In this document: positions 53,687 to 62,300 of the stretch, one piece after another | Position numbering within the stretch: the stretch's first letter is position 1 | How the letters are laid out: each line of letters opens with the position of its first letter | Source of the DNA: Acidimicrobiia bacterium | Lineage (GTDB): Bacteria > Actinomycetota > Acidimicrobiia > Spongiisociales > UBA11373 | Length of the DNA: 64,000 bases | Direction of reading: 5' to 3' | Assembly (NCBI GenBank): GCA_029263095.1 | Contig: JAJCYA010000001.1 | Coordinates: 22,523 to 86,522, forward strand | The notes under the pieces: generated by a model | The model's database searches: none | What the model saw: the letters and a program-made list of their open reading frames with translations, nothing else | What the model was told of the DNA's origin: nothing | Translations under genes and position numbers: made by a program

Positions 53687-54166
53687 ATGCCCGACATAGA
53701 GCCGACCTGGCTGACCCCGGCCGCCCACCAGAAGCTCTCCGACGAGCTCGAGGAGCTGACGACGACCGGGCGCATCGAAATCTCAGAACGAATCGCTGAG
53801 GCGCGCTCCCACGGTGATATCCGCGAGAACGCCGACTACGACGCCGCCAAGAACGAGCAGGGCCTCATGGAGGCGCGGATCAGGAAGATCCAGCACATCC
53901 TCCAGACATCAGAGGTACGCCAAGCCGCCAAGGGCGACACTGTCGCTGTTGGATCGGTCGTGAACATCCGACGGGCTGATGGCGGCGAGATGAAGGTCTT
54001 CGTGGCGCCTCCTGAGAACAAGGTCGACTCGTACGTGCTGGCATCGCCGTCGAGTCCGCTCGGCAGCGCGTTGCTGGGAGCCAAGGTCGGCGACGAAGTC
54101 GCCTACGAGGCCCCGGGTGGGACATTCACAGTCACTGTGATCTCGATTCGGCCGTTCGACGGCTAA
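53687..54166 (+). CDS. greA: Transcription elongation factor GreA
   Basis: This 159-residue factor enters the RNA polymerase secondary channel and stimulates cleavage of backtracked RNA. It has an N-terminal coiled coil (LTPAAHQKLSDELEEL to residue about 75) with the acidic tip in RSHGDIRENADYDAAKNEQG, and a C-terminal FKBP-like domain (GDTVAVGSVVNIRR to the end). It is probably co-transcribed with rpsT. It ends 15 bases before the convergent holA gene. Confidence 0.96.
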   Translation: MPDIEPTWLTPAAHQKLSDELEELTTTGRIEISERIAEARSHGDIRENADYDAAKNEQGLMEARIRKIQHILQTSEVRQAAKGDTVAVGSVVNIRRADGGEMKVFVAPPENKVDSYVLASPSSPLGSALLGAKVGDEVAYEAPGGTFTVTVISIRPFDG

Positions 54167-54181
54167 GAGGGCGCGCCGGAA

Positions 54182-55180
54182 CTACCCAGGACGTACTGCT
54201 CCCCGGTACCAACGAGTGAGAGCGACAGTCAGCCGCTCCATGGTGAGTCGGTGCGTGGCCTCAGGCATCGTCTTGAGACTGATGTCGGCTCGCGCTACCG
54301 CGTCGAGCGCCCTCCTCAGATCAGCCGGCGAAGCGCTGCGGCGCGCCCACCAAGCCTTCTTCGTCGGGTAGTGATCCGGCGACCCGCCGACCCACTCGGC
54401 AAACGTATCGATATCGGGAGCAGACGCCGCAAGCGACCGACGCTTCAAGTCTCCCTCGAGAAAGGCAAGCAGTTGGAGAGGGTGACCATGAGTGAGGAAG
54501 TCGGCCAGCCGCCGCAGCGCGCCACCGGTGTCGCCGTCGGCGATGGCATCCGCAAAATGCCACATCGGCTCGTCGGGCCGATTGCGGAAGCGGGCTGCGA
54601 TGAGCTCTGGCGTGATCGGCTCTTGTACTGCGGCAAGCTGATCGAGCGCCTGTCCGAGGGCGGCCACGTCGGAGCCAAACCGTTGAACAAGGGCAGCGGC
54701 TGCAGCCGCGTCGATCTTGACCCTTCTCTCTCGCGATGCCTCGCGCATCCATTCGATGGCATCTCGCTCACGCATCTTCTTTACGGAGTGCACCGTGCCC
54801 TCGGCCTTGGTGAGCTTTCCGATGGCCGCGGGTAGAGCCCCAGACGACACGAGGACTACCACGACAGTCTCCGGATCCAATCCCTCCAGAAGGCCTTTCA
54901 GAATCTCCGTCTCTGCCTTCTGCAGGTTCTGCGCATCAACAACAGCAATCCCGCGCCGACCCCCGAACAGCGAGCCGCTCTGGAGAGCAGGAACGAGTCG
55001 CTCGACCTCGGCACGCAGCGCACCATCGGATTCCTCTCCGGCGCCACGCCCGGGAACATCCACCCGCTCGGTGTCGTCGACAGCCGCCTCGTCGAAGATC
55101 CGCCGAGCGCGGTCCAGCATTTCCTGGCGCTCACCGGGACCTGCATCCCGCGGGCCGACTATGGCGTGAAGAGCCGTCAC
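54182..55180 (-). CDS. holA: DNA polymerase III delta subunit
   Basis: This 332-residue clamp-loader subunit opens the beta sliding clamp. It has a degenerate AAA+ domain (PALQSGSLFGGRRGIAVVDA; VVVVLVSSG), and the helical domain with RFGSDVAALGQALDQLAA and the family stretch MWHFADAIADGDTGGALRRL. Walker motifs are absent, as usual for delta. The GTG at 55180 overlaps the comEC stop (GTGA), which fixes the start; a longer frame lies within comEC. The order comEA-comEC-holA is common in Gram-positives. Confidence 0.92.
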   Translation of the reverse strand: MTALHAIVGPRDAGPGERQEMLDRARRIFDEAAVDDTERVDVPGRGAGEESDGALRAEVERLVPALQSGSLFGGRRGIAVVDAQNLQKAETEILKGLLEGLDPETVVVVLVSSGALPAAIGKLTKAEGTVHSVKKMRERDAIEWMREASRERRVKIDAAAAAALVQRFGSDVAALGQALDQLAAVQEPITPELIAARFRNRPDEPMWHFADAIADGDTGGALRRLADFLTHGHPLQLLAFLEGDLKRRSLAASAPDIDTFAEWVGGSPDHYPTKKAWWARRSASPADLRRALDAVARADISLKTMPEATHRLTMERLTVALTRWYRGAVRPG

Positions 55181-57288
55181 GGTGCGGACGGTAGTCCCCT
55201 CGCCATCTCGGCAATGCGATCGAATGGGATCGTGATCGTCCCCGCCACATCCGTTCTCAGGACGAGCGATCCCGATGCCTCGAGTGTCGCAACTACGTCG
55301 TTCGACGGGTGCCCGAACTCGTTGGGACCAACGCTGATGACCGCTATCTTCGGGGCACTTGCCGCTATCCACTCCAGGTCGCTGGTCGCGGCACCCTGGT
55401 GTGGAACCTTGAGCACATCCCTCCGCAGCGGACCGAGATCGTGCTGGGCGTAGGTCTCGATGTCACCCGACATGAGGACAGTCGTCTCGCCCCAGCGCAC
55501 CTCCACGACGATCGAACCATCGTTGGGACCGGCGTAGGCGCGAACCGGTCCGAGAACCGCAACATCGAACGCTCCGAGCCTGACAGCGTCCCCCGGTCGT
55601 GGAACCGACACCGGCATCGCCCCCACCCGGAACTCGGCAATCAAGTCGTCCAGTGGAGAGCCGCTGCCCAGTTGAGGTGGGTACCACACCATCCCCACCG
55701 CAACGGTCCGCGACAGCCCGACAAGACCCGTCGTGTGGTCGGCGTGCCGGTGCGTGATGATGAGCAGATCGACACGACGGATCCCAAGCCGCCGCAGATG
55801 AGACCGAAGCAAGGTCGGGTCCGGCCCGCCGTCCACGAGGATCGTCTCGCCCCTAGGTCCAACAAACAAGGTCGCGTCGCCCTGGCTCACGTCCAGGAAG
55901 TGGACTGTGGGCACGTCCGGTAGCTTCATCGGCACAATCGACACCGTCACGATCACCGCAACGACTCCGAGCATCACTGGACGCAGTGGAGCAAGCCGCA
56001 GCGCCACCACTGCCGGCACAGCCAGGGCGATCGCCTGAATCGAGTCGAGTTGAGGAAGCTCAGCCGCGGTGCGAGCAATGACGAGGACGAGCATCGCAAG
56101 AGCCGTCCCTAGGTTCACAAGCGGTCCGAAGTGGATCACGGCTCCGATCCCACCCACCGCGGTCGAGGCGGCGACCACGGGAGCGGCCAACAGGTTGGTG
56201 AGTGGCGCCAGCAGGGGAATCGACCCAAACCAGATGAGAAGCAGCGGGGCAACAGCCGCCTGCGCCGCGATCGTGGCACCCAAGACGGCCCATACCGCTC
56301 TTGGCCGCCGCTTCGCGAATATGGGGAAACCAGCGATGATCCCACCGGTGGCTGCCACCGACAGGCCAAATCCTGCGCTCCCCGCGAGCTCAGGGGCCGC
56401 TAGAAGCGACAACGCGACCGCACCGCCCAGGGCGGTCCAGGGCGTCACCGGCCTCCCCGCCCATCGCCCGATCAACACCAGCGTGGCCATCACCGAAGCC
56501 CGAACCACCGATGGTTCCCACCTCGTGATCACGGCAAACACCGCTATCCCAACGATTCCAAAGACGGCTCGCTGGCGGGGTCCCAATCGCAGCGGTGCTC
56601 CTGCAATCCACCAGGCCGCCAGGAACAGCGCCACGTTGCTCCCCGACACGGCCACGAAGTGAGATAACCCAGCCAGTCGCAGCGCCTCCTCATCGGAATC
56701 GGGCAGCCGAGAGACATCCCCAATGAGAAAACCGGCCAGCAGGGCCCCCGGGGGCGAGCGAGTGGCAGCATCGAGGCTCCCGAGTACGTGCCGGCGCATC
56801 GTGTTTCCGAGTGCCAGCAGTGGATTGGGGGCCGCCGAGATGCGAGTGGCGGTTCGAGCCCGCATCGTGCCGCCGATCGGGCGTCCTCTGAAGGAATCTC
56901 GCCCCCGCTCGATCGATCCGGTGACCGACATCATCTCCCCCACCATGACGTCGCCGGGCACGCCGTTCGCGAGCAGCGTCGGGCCGCGCCATTCTGTCCA
57001 GCCGGCGTCCTGGAGAAGCGCCATCGGTGCGATCAGCGCCGACCGGCCAGGACCAGCCGGATCGGTAAGACCCACCGCAGTGATGGTGATACGGCCCTCA
57101 GGAGTCTCTGCAGTGCGGGTGGCGCCGGCTCGACCGGCAGCGGCTTGACCGGCCAGCATGCCGGACAAGAGTCCCAGAGCGAGCAAGAGAAGGGCAGGCC
57201 AACGTCTGACCGCATACCCGACGACCGACACCATGCAGGTGACCGCAGCCACGGGCATCGGTACACCGATCCCGGCCCACACCCCCAT
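55177..57288 (-). CDS. comEC: ComEC/Rec2-family DNA uptake channel protein
   Basis: This 703-residue protein is expected to form the channel that carries single-stranded DNA across the membrane. It has N-terminal helices and an extracytoplasmic DUF4131-like part, the competence domain with about eight helices (HFVAVSGSNVALFLAAWW is the hallmark), and a C-terminal metallo-beta-lactamase domain with FLDVSQGDATLF and IITHRHADHTTGL. The ATG at 57288 is the first good start; the segment upstream lacks one but stays open, so a slightly longer N-terminus is possible. It follows comEA by 50 bases. Confidence 0.93.
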   Translation of the reverse strand: MGVWAGIGVPMPVAAVTCMVSVVGYAVRRWPALLLLALGLLSGMLAGQAAAGRAGATRTAETPEGRITITAVGLTDPAGPGRSALIAPMALLQDAGWTEWRGPTLLANGVPGDVMVGEMMSVTGSIERGRDSFRGRPIGGTMRARTATRISAAPNPLLALGNTMRRHVLGSLDAATRSPPGALLAGFLIGDVSRLPDSDEEALRLAGLSHFVAVSGSNVALFLAAWWIAGAPLRLGPRQRAVFGIVGIAVFAVITRWEPSVVRASVMATLVLIGRWAGRPVTPWTALGGAVALSLLAAPELAGSAGFGLSVAATGGIIAGFPIFAKRRPRAVWAVLGATIAAQAAVAPLLLIWFGSIPLLAPLTNLLAAPVVAASTAVGGIGAVIHFGPLVNLGTALAMLVLVIARTAAELPQLDSIQAIALAVPAVVALRLAPLRPVMLGVVAVIVTVSIVPMKLPDVPTVHFLDVSQGDATLFVGPRGETILVDGGPDPTLLRSHLRRLGIRRVDLLIITHRHADHTTGLVGLSRTVAVGMVWYPPQLGSGSPLDDLIAEFRVGAMPVSVPRPGDAVRLGAFDVAVLGPVRAYAGPNDGSIVVEVRWGETTVLMSGDIETYAQHDLGPLRRDVLKVPHQGAATSDLEWIAASAPKIAVISVGPNEFGHPSNDVVATLEASGSLVLRTDVAGTITIPFDRIAEMARGLPSAP

Positions 57289-57338
57289 GGCGACCGCAGC
57301 CGCCCATGCCTCGATCCCGGTCGGTACCAGAACGCCGC

Positions 57339-57881
57339 TCAGGGCAGGAGTACGGAGTCGCGCAGAGCTGCCAGCTTGACCTCACCTATCCCCGGCACCG
57401 ACAGCAGATCTTCTACAACATCAAACGGGCCATGGTCTTCGCGGTAGGTCGCGATGCGTTGTGCCAGCACCGGCCCGACACCGGGGAGCTGTTCGAGGTC
57501 GCCCACACCGGCCGAGTTGACCCTGACCAGACCGTCGGCTTGTCCAACAACGCCGACCTCCACGGATGGAACCAGGAGTCGTGCTCCGTCACCGACAGTC
57601 GCCGCCAGATTCAGAGCCCCGAGCTGCGCGTCCGGCGTTGCCCCTCCAGCGGCGACGATGGCGTCTGCGACCCGAGCATCCGCAGCCAGCGTCACCAGGC
57701 CGGGGTGCATCACAGCTCCCGACACGTGAACGGTCACCGTTCGTCGGGTCACCGCGCCGACGATCTCGACCGGAGGAGGATCCGGCTGTCCGGGCCACGC
57801 CACGAGAGCGGTGGCAATGGCGGCCACCGCAATGGCAACAGCGGTGAACAGGGATCGATCCACGCCGCTTCGTTGTATCAA
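57339..57881 (-). CDS. comEA: ComEA-like DNA receptor with SLBB and helix-hairpin-helix domains
   Basis: This 180-residue membrane-anchored protein has one N-terminal helix (LFTAVAIAVAAIATALVAW), an SLBB domain (HVSGAVMHPGLVTLAADARV) and two helix-hairpin-helix motifs (LVRVNSAGVGDLEQLPGVGP and LLSVPGIGEVKLAAL). It should bind incoming duplex DNA outside the membrane and pass it to ComEC. The gene leads the comEA-comEC-holA group. Whether the organism is naturally transformable depends on pilus genes not in the window. Confidence 0.93.
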   Translation of the reverse strand: MIQRSGVDRSLFTAVAIAVAAIATALVAWPGQPDPPPVEIVGAVTRRTVTVHVSGAVMHPGLVTLAADARVADAIVAAGGATPDAQLGALNLAATVGDGARLLVPSVEVGVVGQADGLVRVNSAGVGDLEQLPGVGPVLAQRIATYREDHGPFDVVEDLLSVPGIGEVKLAALRDSVLLP

Positions 57882-57917
57882 AGCCTCCCGAGCCGGGGAA
57901 CCCCCTCGATCCGACGG

Positions 57918-58613
57918 CTAGCTCGCGAAGAGGACAAGCACCGTCACGCCGTTGAACCCGGCATGGATGGCGATGGAGCGACCGAGACGGCCCGATTGGA
58001 TGACGGCCCGCCCCATCACGATCCCGGCCACGAACAGGAAGGGGACCGCCAACACTGCGTTGGGATCGAGCAAATGGATGCCGGCGAACACTCCCGCTGA
58101 GGTGATCACGGCGAACCGGTCGCTCCTGGTGCGCCGCAACGCTCCGAGCAACACGCCGCGGAACACCAACTCCTCGGAGATCGGTGCCAGCAAAACGACG
58201 CCGACAAAGACAAAGATCCGCTCCCCCTGCCCGATCGCATCAGCCGCAGCCTCGACAACCTCCTGGGTGGGCGCGTCGCCACCGAGGAGGCCGACAATCA
58301 CCAGGAACGCGATCAGCGACAGCCCCAGTTGAAGCCCAATACCGATGAGAATCCCCCAGGCGTCGCTCGGAGCGATCGATGCGGACAACGCCATCCGCCA
58401 GTCGGTTCTCCGTTTCGAGAGTCCCCAGATGGCCGCAATGGTCCCTGCGCTTTGCGCCGGTACCACCAACCCGAACAGCTCTATCGGGTCGGCTTCGCCG
58501 CCGAGCAGCACGAGCACCACCACCGATGCGACGAACCCAGCCACGACGGCGATAACGGCGTCGCGTGGACGCCACGGAGCCGGTTCAGCCACCGAGACGT
58601 GCGGCGACGTCAC
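57918..58613 (-). CDS. CPBP-family intramembrane protease
   Basis: This 231-residue polytopic protein has about seven helices. The CPBP (CAAX protease/bacteriocin-processing, Rce1-like) motifs are present: motif 1 with paired glutamates in ISEELVFRGVLLGAL, motif 2 histidine in FAGIHLLDPNAV, and the third in IAIHAGFNGVTV. Such proteins cleave membrane or prenylated peptides or confer bacteriocin self-immunity; the substrate here is unknown. The GTG at 58613 overlaps the end of the HELAH protein gene by 29 bases; a longer frame start is possible. Confidence 0.88.
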   Translation of the reverse strand: MTSPHVSVAEPAPWRPRDAVIAVVAGFVASVVVLVLLGGEADPIELFGLVVPAQSAGTIAAIWGLSKRRTDWRMALSASIAPSDAWGILIGIGLQLGLSLIAFLVIVGLLGGDAPTQEVVEAAADAIGQGERIFVFVGVVLLAPISEELVFRGVLLGALRRTRSDRFAVITSAGVFAGIHLLDPNAVLAVPFLFVAGIVMGRAVIQSGRLGRSIAIHAGFNGVTVLVLFAS

Positions 58614-58986
58614 GTGCTTCCCTTTCCAGCCCGACAGCCCGGTAGGCACCGTGATGACCGAGTCCCTTGCGCCGCCCCCTCATGTAATCCCCGACGTACG
58701 AGCGAAACCAAGCAATGGCGCCCAGGCGACGCCATTGGTCGATGTGGGCGAGTTCGTGGACCATGAGACGCCCTACATCGGCTGCAGGTTGCTTCAGGCG
58801 GTCGGGATGCACATAGACGCCCCACGGCATGGCTACGGCGCTGATCCCCTTCGCCCAGAACAGGCGGAACCGACGGGAAGCAGCATGCACGGGGACCGTT
58901 GACGGATCGATGGTGGGGAGGGCGACGGTCAGCCGCTCCAGATCGAGATCGGCCTTCGTCAGGGCTTCGAGAGCCCAGAACCTCAT
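58585..58986 (-). CDS. Small HELAH metalloprotease-like protein (DUF4157-like)
   Basis: This 133-residue protein carries a zinc-protease-like motif VHELAHIDQWRRLG (around residue 76), and a later Glu in LEREARDVAARL that could be the third ligand, as in DUF4157-like and other gluzincin-type proteins. There is no signal peptide and no pro-region. It is coupled to the CPBP protease gene downstream and starts 4 bases after leuS ends, so it is probably in the same transcript. Proteolytic activity is inferred only from the motif. Confidence 0.7.
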   Translation of the reverse strand: MRFWALEALTKADLDLERLTVALPTIDPSTVPVHAASRRFRLFWAKGISAVAMPWGVYVHPDRLKQPAADVGRLMVHELAHIDQWRRLGAIAWFRSYVGDYMRGRRKGLGHHGAYRAVGLEREARDVAARLGG

Positions 58987-58990
58987 CCGG

Positions 58991-61729
58991 TCACCGCACG
59001 ATGTTTACGAGGTTGGGCGGGCGCACAATGACTCGCGTCGGCTCACCATCGAGATACGCCGCCACCTTGTCGGAGGCCAGCGCCGCTACACGAGCAGCCT
59101 CCTCTGAGATGTCGACCGGGACTTCTATCCTGTCCCGGATCCTCCCACCGACCTGGACCACCATGATGACGGTCTCTTCGGCCGCCAGAGCCTCGTCGAA
59201 GGCGGGCCACTCGGCGAATGCGACACTGCCCTCGCCACCCATGCGCTCCCATAGCTCTTCAGCAATGTGGGGGACCATCGGCGCCAACAACCGGACGAAG
59301 GCGTCGGCCACCTCTCTCGGAATTGATTCGAGGCCGACGAGAGCGTTGTTGAGTTCGAAGAAGCGCGCCACCGAGGTGTTGAAGCGGAGCCCCGACATGT
59401 CGGATGTCACGGCCTTGATCGTCCGATGGAGCAGCACCCGCAACTCGTCGCCGGCCGGTTGATCGCTGACCAACAGTTCTCCCGTATCGGGCTCGACGAA
59501 GTTGCGCCACAGTCGCTGCAGGAAGCGCTCTACGCCGACCACGTCTCGGGTGGTCCACGGCTTGGAATCGCCCAGCGGACCCATAAACATCTCGTACATA
59601 CGAAGGACATCCACACCGTGCTCAACAAAGAACTCGTCGGGGTTGACGGAGTTCTTCTTCGACTTCCCCATCTTCCCGCTGCTGGCGATGACCGCCTTTC
59701 CTTCGTAGAGATGGACGCCATCGCGTGCCTCCACCTTCTCGGCGGGCACATACGCGCCCCGTGTGTCCTGGAAAGCGTCGGCCAGGATGTAGCCCTGGTT
59801 GAAGAGCCTTCCAAACGGTTCCGAGGTGGATACCTCGCCGAGGTCATGGAGCACCTTGTGCCAGAAACGGGCATACAGCAGATGGAGCACCGCATGCTCG
59901 ACCCCACCGATGTAGAGGTCTACGCCGTGCTCCCCCATCCAATACCGTTCGACCTCCTCACCCACCAATCGGTCTGAGTTCCCTGGGTCGATAAACCGGA
60001 GGTAGTACCAGCACGATCCGGCCCATTGCGGCATGGTGTTGAGTTCCCGCTCCCACCGGACACCATCGATTTCGACGAAGCGCCACACCTCGGAAGCGTT
60101 GCTCAGCGTGGGGACCGGCTCGGCGTTCTCGTCGTCCGACGACGCCGGCCGGTAATCCTCGACTTCGGGCAGTAGAAGCGGAAGCTCCTCGTCCGGAACG
60201 GCACGCATCTCACCATCGGGGCCGTGGAGTATCGGGATCGGCTCACCCCAATACCGCTGGCGACTAAAGAGCCAGTCGCGCAGCTTGTACGACACGGTGG
60301 CCGTTCCGTACCCCTCGTCCTCGAGCCACTCGATAATCCTCGCCTTGGCGTCGGTCACCTCTAGTCCATCGAGGAACCCGCTGTTGATGGCGGGGCCATC
60401 GCCGAGGTAGGCATCGCCCTCGAAGCCCTCCTCGGGCTCAACTGTGCGAACGATCGGAAGGTCGAACTGTTCGGCGAATTCCCAATCGCGCTCGTCCTGG
60501 CCGGGAACCGCCATGATCGCTCCGGTCCCGTAGCCCATGAGCACGTAGTCGGCGACAAAGATCGGTATCCGCTCTTCGGTTGCCGGGTTGACACAGAACG
60601 AACCGGTGAACACACCGGTCTTCTCCTTCAGTTCCGTCTGCCGTTCCAGCTCCGACTTGCGGGAGGCCCGGACGCGATACCCGTCGACCGCTGAGACAGG
60701 ATCTGCCGCGCCACCGGTCCAAACGCTCTTGGTGTCGTCGGGCCACGACATGGCGACAAGGGCGTCAACCAGCGGATGCTCCGGTGCCAGCACCATGTAC
60801 GTCGCCCCGAAGATCGTGTCGGGTCTAGTGGTAAACACCTCGATCCGGTCGTCTGAACCTTCGACGGGGAAGTCGATCTGCCCTCCCTCACTCCGACCGA
60901 TCCAGTTGCGCTGCATTGCCTTGACCGATTCGGGCCAGTCGACCAGGTCGAGATCCTCAATGAGCCGGTCGGAATAGGCGGTGATCCGAAGCATCCACTG
61001 CCGTAGCGGGCGGCGATACACCGGGTGATCACCGCGGTCGGACTTGCCCTCCCGAGTGACCTCCTCGTTGGCCAGCACGGTTCCGAGAGCAGGGCACCAG
61101 TTGACCATGACCTCATCCAGGTAGGCAAGGCGCCGTCCATGGATGAAGTCTCGTCGAGCATGCTCGTCGAGATCACCCCAGGGAACGCCGTCGGCATCGC
61201 GCTCCCCCGCCTCCAATGACGCAACAAGGTCGCTGATCGGCCGGGCCTTGCCCACGTCTGGATCGAACCATGATTCGAACAGCTGGACGAAGATCCACTG
61301 GGTCCACCGGTAGTAGTCGGGATCGGTGGTAGCCAGTTCCCGGTCCCAGTCGTAGGACAGACCGATGGAGCGCAGCTGCCTCACGTAGTTGGCGATATTG
61401 GCTTCGGTGGTGACCCGTGGGTGAATGCCGGTTTCCACGGCATACTGCTCAGCTGGGAGGCCAAAGGAGTCGAACCCCATCGGATGGAGCACATTCGCCC
61501 CGTTCATCCGCATGAAGCGGCTAAAGATGTCGCTGCCGATGTACCCGATGGGGTGCCCAACGTGGAGCCCCTCACCCGACGGATACGGAAACATGTCGAG
61601 GATGTACTGCTTCGGCTTGGAGCCATCGAAACCATCGTCGCCGGGGTTGAGGACGCGGAACGTTCTCTCTTCGGCCCAGCGAGCCTGCCACTTCTGCTCG
61701 ATGGCCAGGTGGTCGTATCGGTGATCCAT
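58991..61729 (-). CDS. leuS: Leucyl-tRNA synthetase
   Basis: This 912-residue class I synthetase charges tRNA-Leu. The HIGH motif is in FPYSGEGLHVGHPIGY-like form (YPSGEGLHVGHPIGY) and the KMSKS loop reads SGKMGKSKKNSVNP, with Gly in place of the usual Ser. The CP1 editing domain is present (TTRPDTIFGATYMVLAPEHP), as is the DALR-type anticodon domain and the C-terminal appendage. The length is typical for bacteria. It is followed by the HELAH and CPBP genes. Initiation from ATG at 61729 agrees with the family N-terminus. Confidence 0.97.
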   Translation of the reverse strand: MDHRYDHLAIEQKWQARWAEERTFRVLNPGDDGFDGSKPKQYILDMFPYPSGEGLHVGHPIGYIGSDIFSRFMRMNGANVLHPMGFDSFGLPAEQYAVETGIHPRVTTEANIANYVRQLRSIGLSYDWDRELATTDPDYYRWTQWIFVQLFESWFDPDVGKARPISDLVASLEAGERDADGVPWGDLDEHARRDFIHGRRLAYLDEVMVNWCPALGTVLANEEVTREGKSDRGDHPVYRRPLRQWMLRITAYSDRLIEDLDLVDWPESVKAMQRNWIGRSEGGQIDFPVEGSDDRIEVFTTRPDTIFGATYMVLAPEHPLVDALVAMSWPDDTKSVWTGGAADPVSAVDGYRVRASRKSELERQTELKEKTGVFTGSFCVNPATEERIPIFVADYVLMGYGTGAIMAVPGQDERDWEFAEQFDLPIVRTVEPEEGFEGDAYLGDGPAINSGFLDGLEVTDAKARIIEWLEDEGYGTATVSYKLRDWLFSRQRYWGEPIPILHGPDGEMRAVPDEELPLLLPEVEDYRPASSDDENAEPVPTLSNASEVWRFVEIDGVRWERELNTMPQWAGSCWYYLRFIDPGNSDRLVGEEVERYWMGEHGVDLYIGGVEHAVLHLLYARFWHKVLHDLGEVSTSEPFGRLFNQGYILADAFQDTRGAYVPAEKVEARDGVHLYEGKAVIASSGKMGKSKKNSVNPDEFFVEHGVDVLRMYEMFMGPLGDSKPWTTRDVVGVERFLQRLWRNFVEPDTGELLVSDQPAGDELRVLLHRTIKAVTSDMSGLRFNTSVARFFELNNALVGLESIPREVADAFVRLLAPMVPHIAEELWERMGGEGSVAFAEWPAFDEALAAEETVIMVVQVGGRIRDRIEVPVDISEEAARVAALASDKVAAYLDGEPTRVIVRPPNLVNIVR

Positions 61730-62158
61730 GTATAACCCCGACCAAAGTCGAAGCAGCCAGACGGCCGCGGCCGGTCACTTTCGAGATGGACTATATCTTT
61801 GAGGGCGGCCGATTCAGGTAGACCGCGGTGCTCGCGTAGTCGGCCCGATCCACCACATTGAGGTGCTGCGCGTGAACCGCCGACTGTTTGTTGTTGAGGT
61901 GTCGGCGAGTGAAGCGCGAAGCCGCCACTGCAAGTCGAACATCAAGCCTCCCGACAGGACCGAGACAAAGCCGCTCATCGAGAAAGCATCGCTATGGCAG
62001 TGGAGCCCTGGCTGGTCAAGCGAAGTGCGCAGCGGCGCCCAGGATGCCCCCAGATCAACGCTGGAGCGATGCTGCGGGCTACTGGAGCTCCAGTGCTGTC
62101 AGCCAGTCCGACCAATGCGCGACGCCCGGTTCGATGTTCAAGTGGGTAGCCTCTGTGC
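61730..62158. other. Non-coding stretch between leuS and the metG leader
   Basis: No gene is supported here. A perfect 14-bp palindrome (ACTGGAGCTCCAGT) lies at 62081-62094. No tRNA, T-box core or insertion sequence end was recognised. The leuS promoter should lie in the first part; a TAGCCT box at 62147-62152 sits 6 bases before the leader-peptide ATG. Confidence 0.45.
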
Positions 62159-62197
62159 ATGGTTGACGTTGGCTTGTTGATGATTCGCCCCATATAG
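62159..62197 (+). CDS. Putative leader peptide MVDVGLLMIRPI
   Basis: A 12-codon frame with stop TAG at 62195-62197, inside the first of two competing hairpins before metG. It has one internal Met codon (62180-62182). A TAGCCT box 6 bases upstream would give a leaderless start. Its placement is what a ribosome-controlled attenuator needs, but one Met codon is weak for a sensing peptide. Confidence 0.35.
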   Translation: MVDVGLLMIRPI

Positions 62198-62293
62198 GGG
62201 CCGGGTTTACGCGACTGCTTGCTTGAGGATCGAGGCCCCTGAGGGGGCCTCTTCTTGTTTGTTCAGGATCCGGCTCCCTTTGGTTGAAGGGAG
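62187..62293 (+). promoter_or_regulatory. Attenuator-like leader of metG
   Basis: Hairpin 1 is GCCCC/GGGGC (62187-62201). A terminator follows: GAGGCCCC and GGGGCCTC (62232-62251), loop TGAG, then TTCTTGTTTG. AGGGGCC of hairpin 1 (62196-62202) can instead pair with GGCCCCT (62234-62240), which breaks the terminator. A last hairpin, CTCCCTT with AAGGGAG (62274-62293), hides the metG Shine-Dalgarno. The alternatives look like transcription attenuation plus translational control. Confidence 0.55.
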
Positions 62294-62300
62294 ATCGGGT

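Noticed and set aside
61863..62180. Gene or transposase remnant between leuS and metG
   Set aside because: Several short frames exist on both strands, but none shows a domain, codon-use support or terminal inverted repeats.
62040..62260. T-box riboswitch before metG
   Set aside because: No TGGnACCGCG-type T-box core or clear stem I with a specifier loop could be found; only the terminator and its competing helix are supported.
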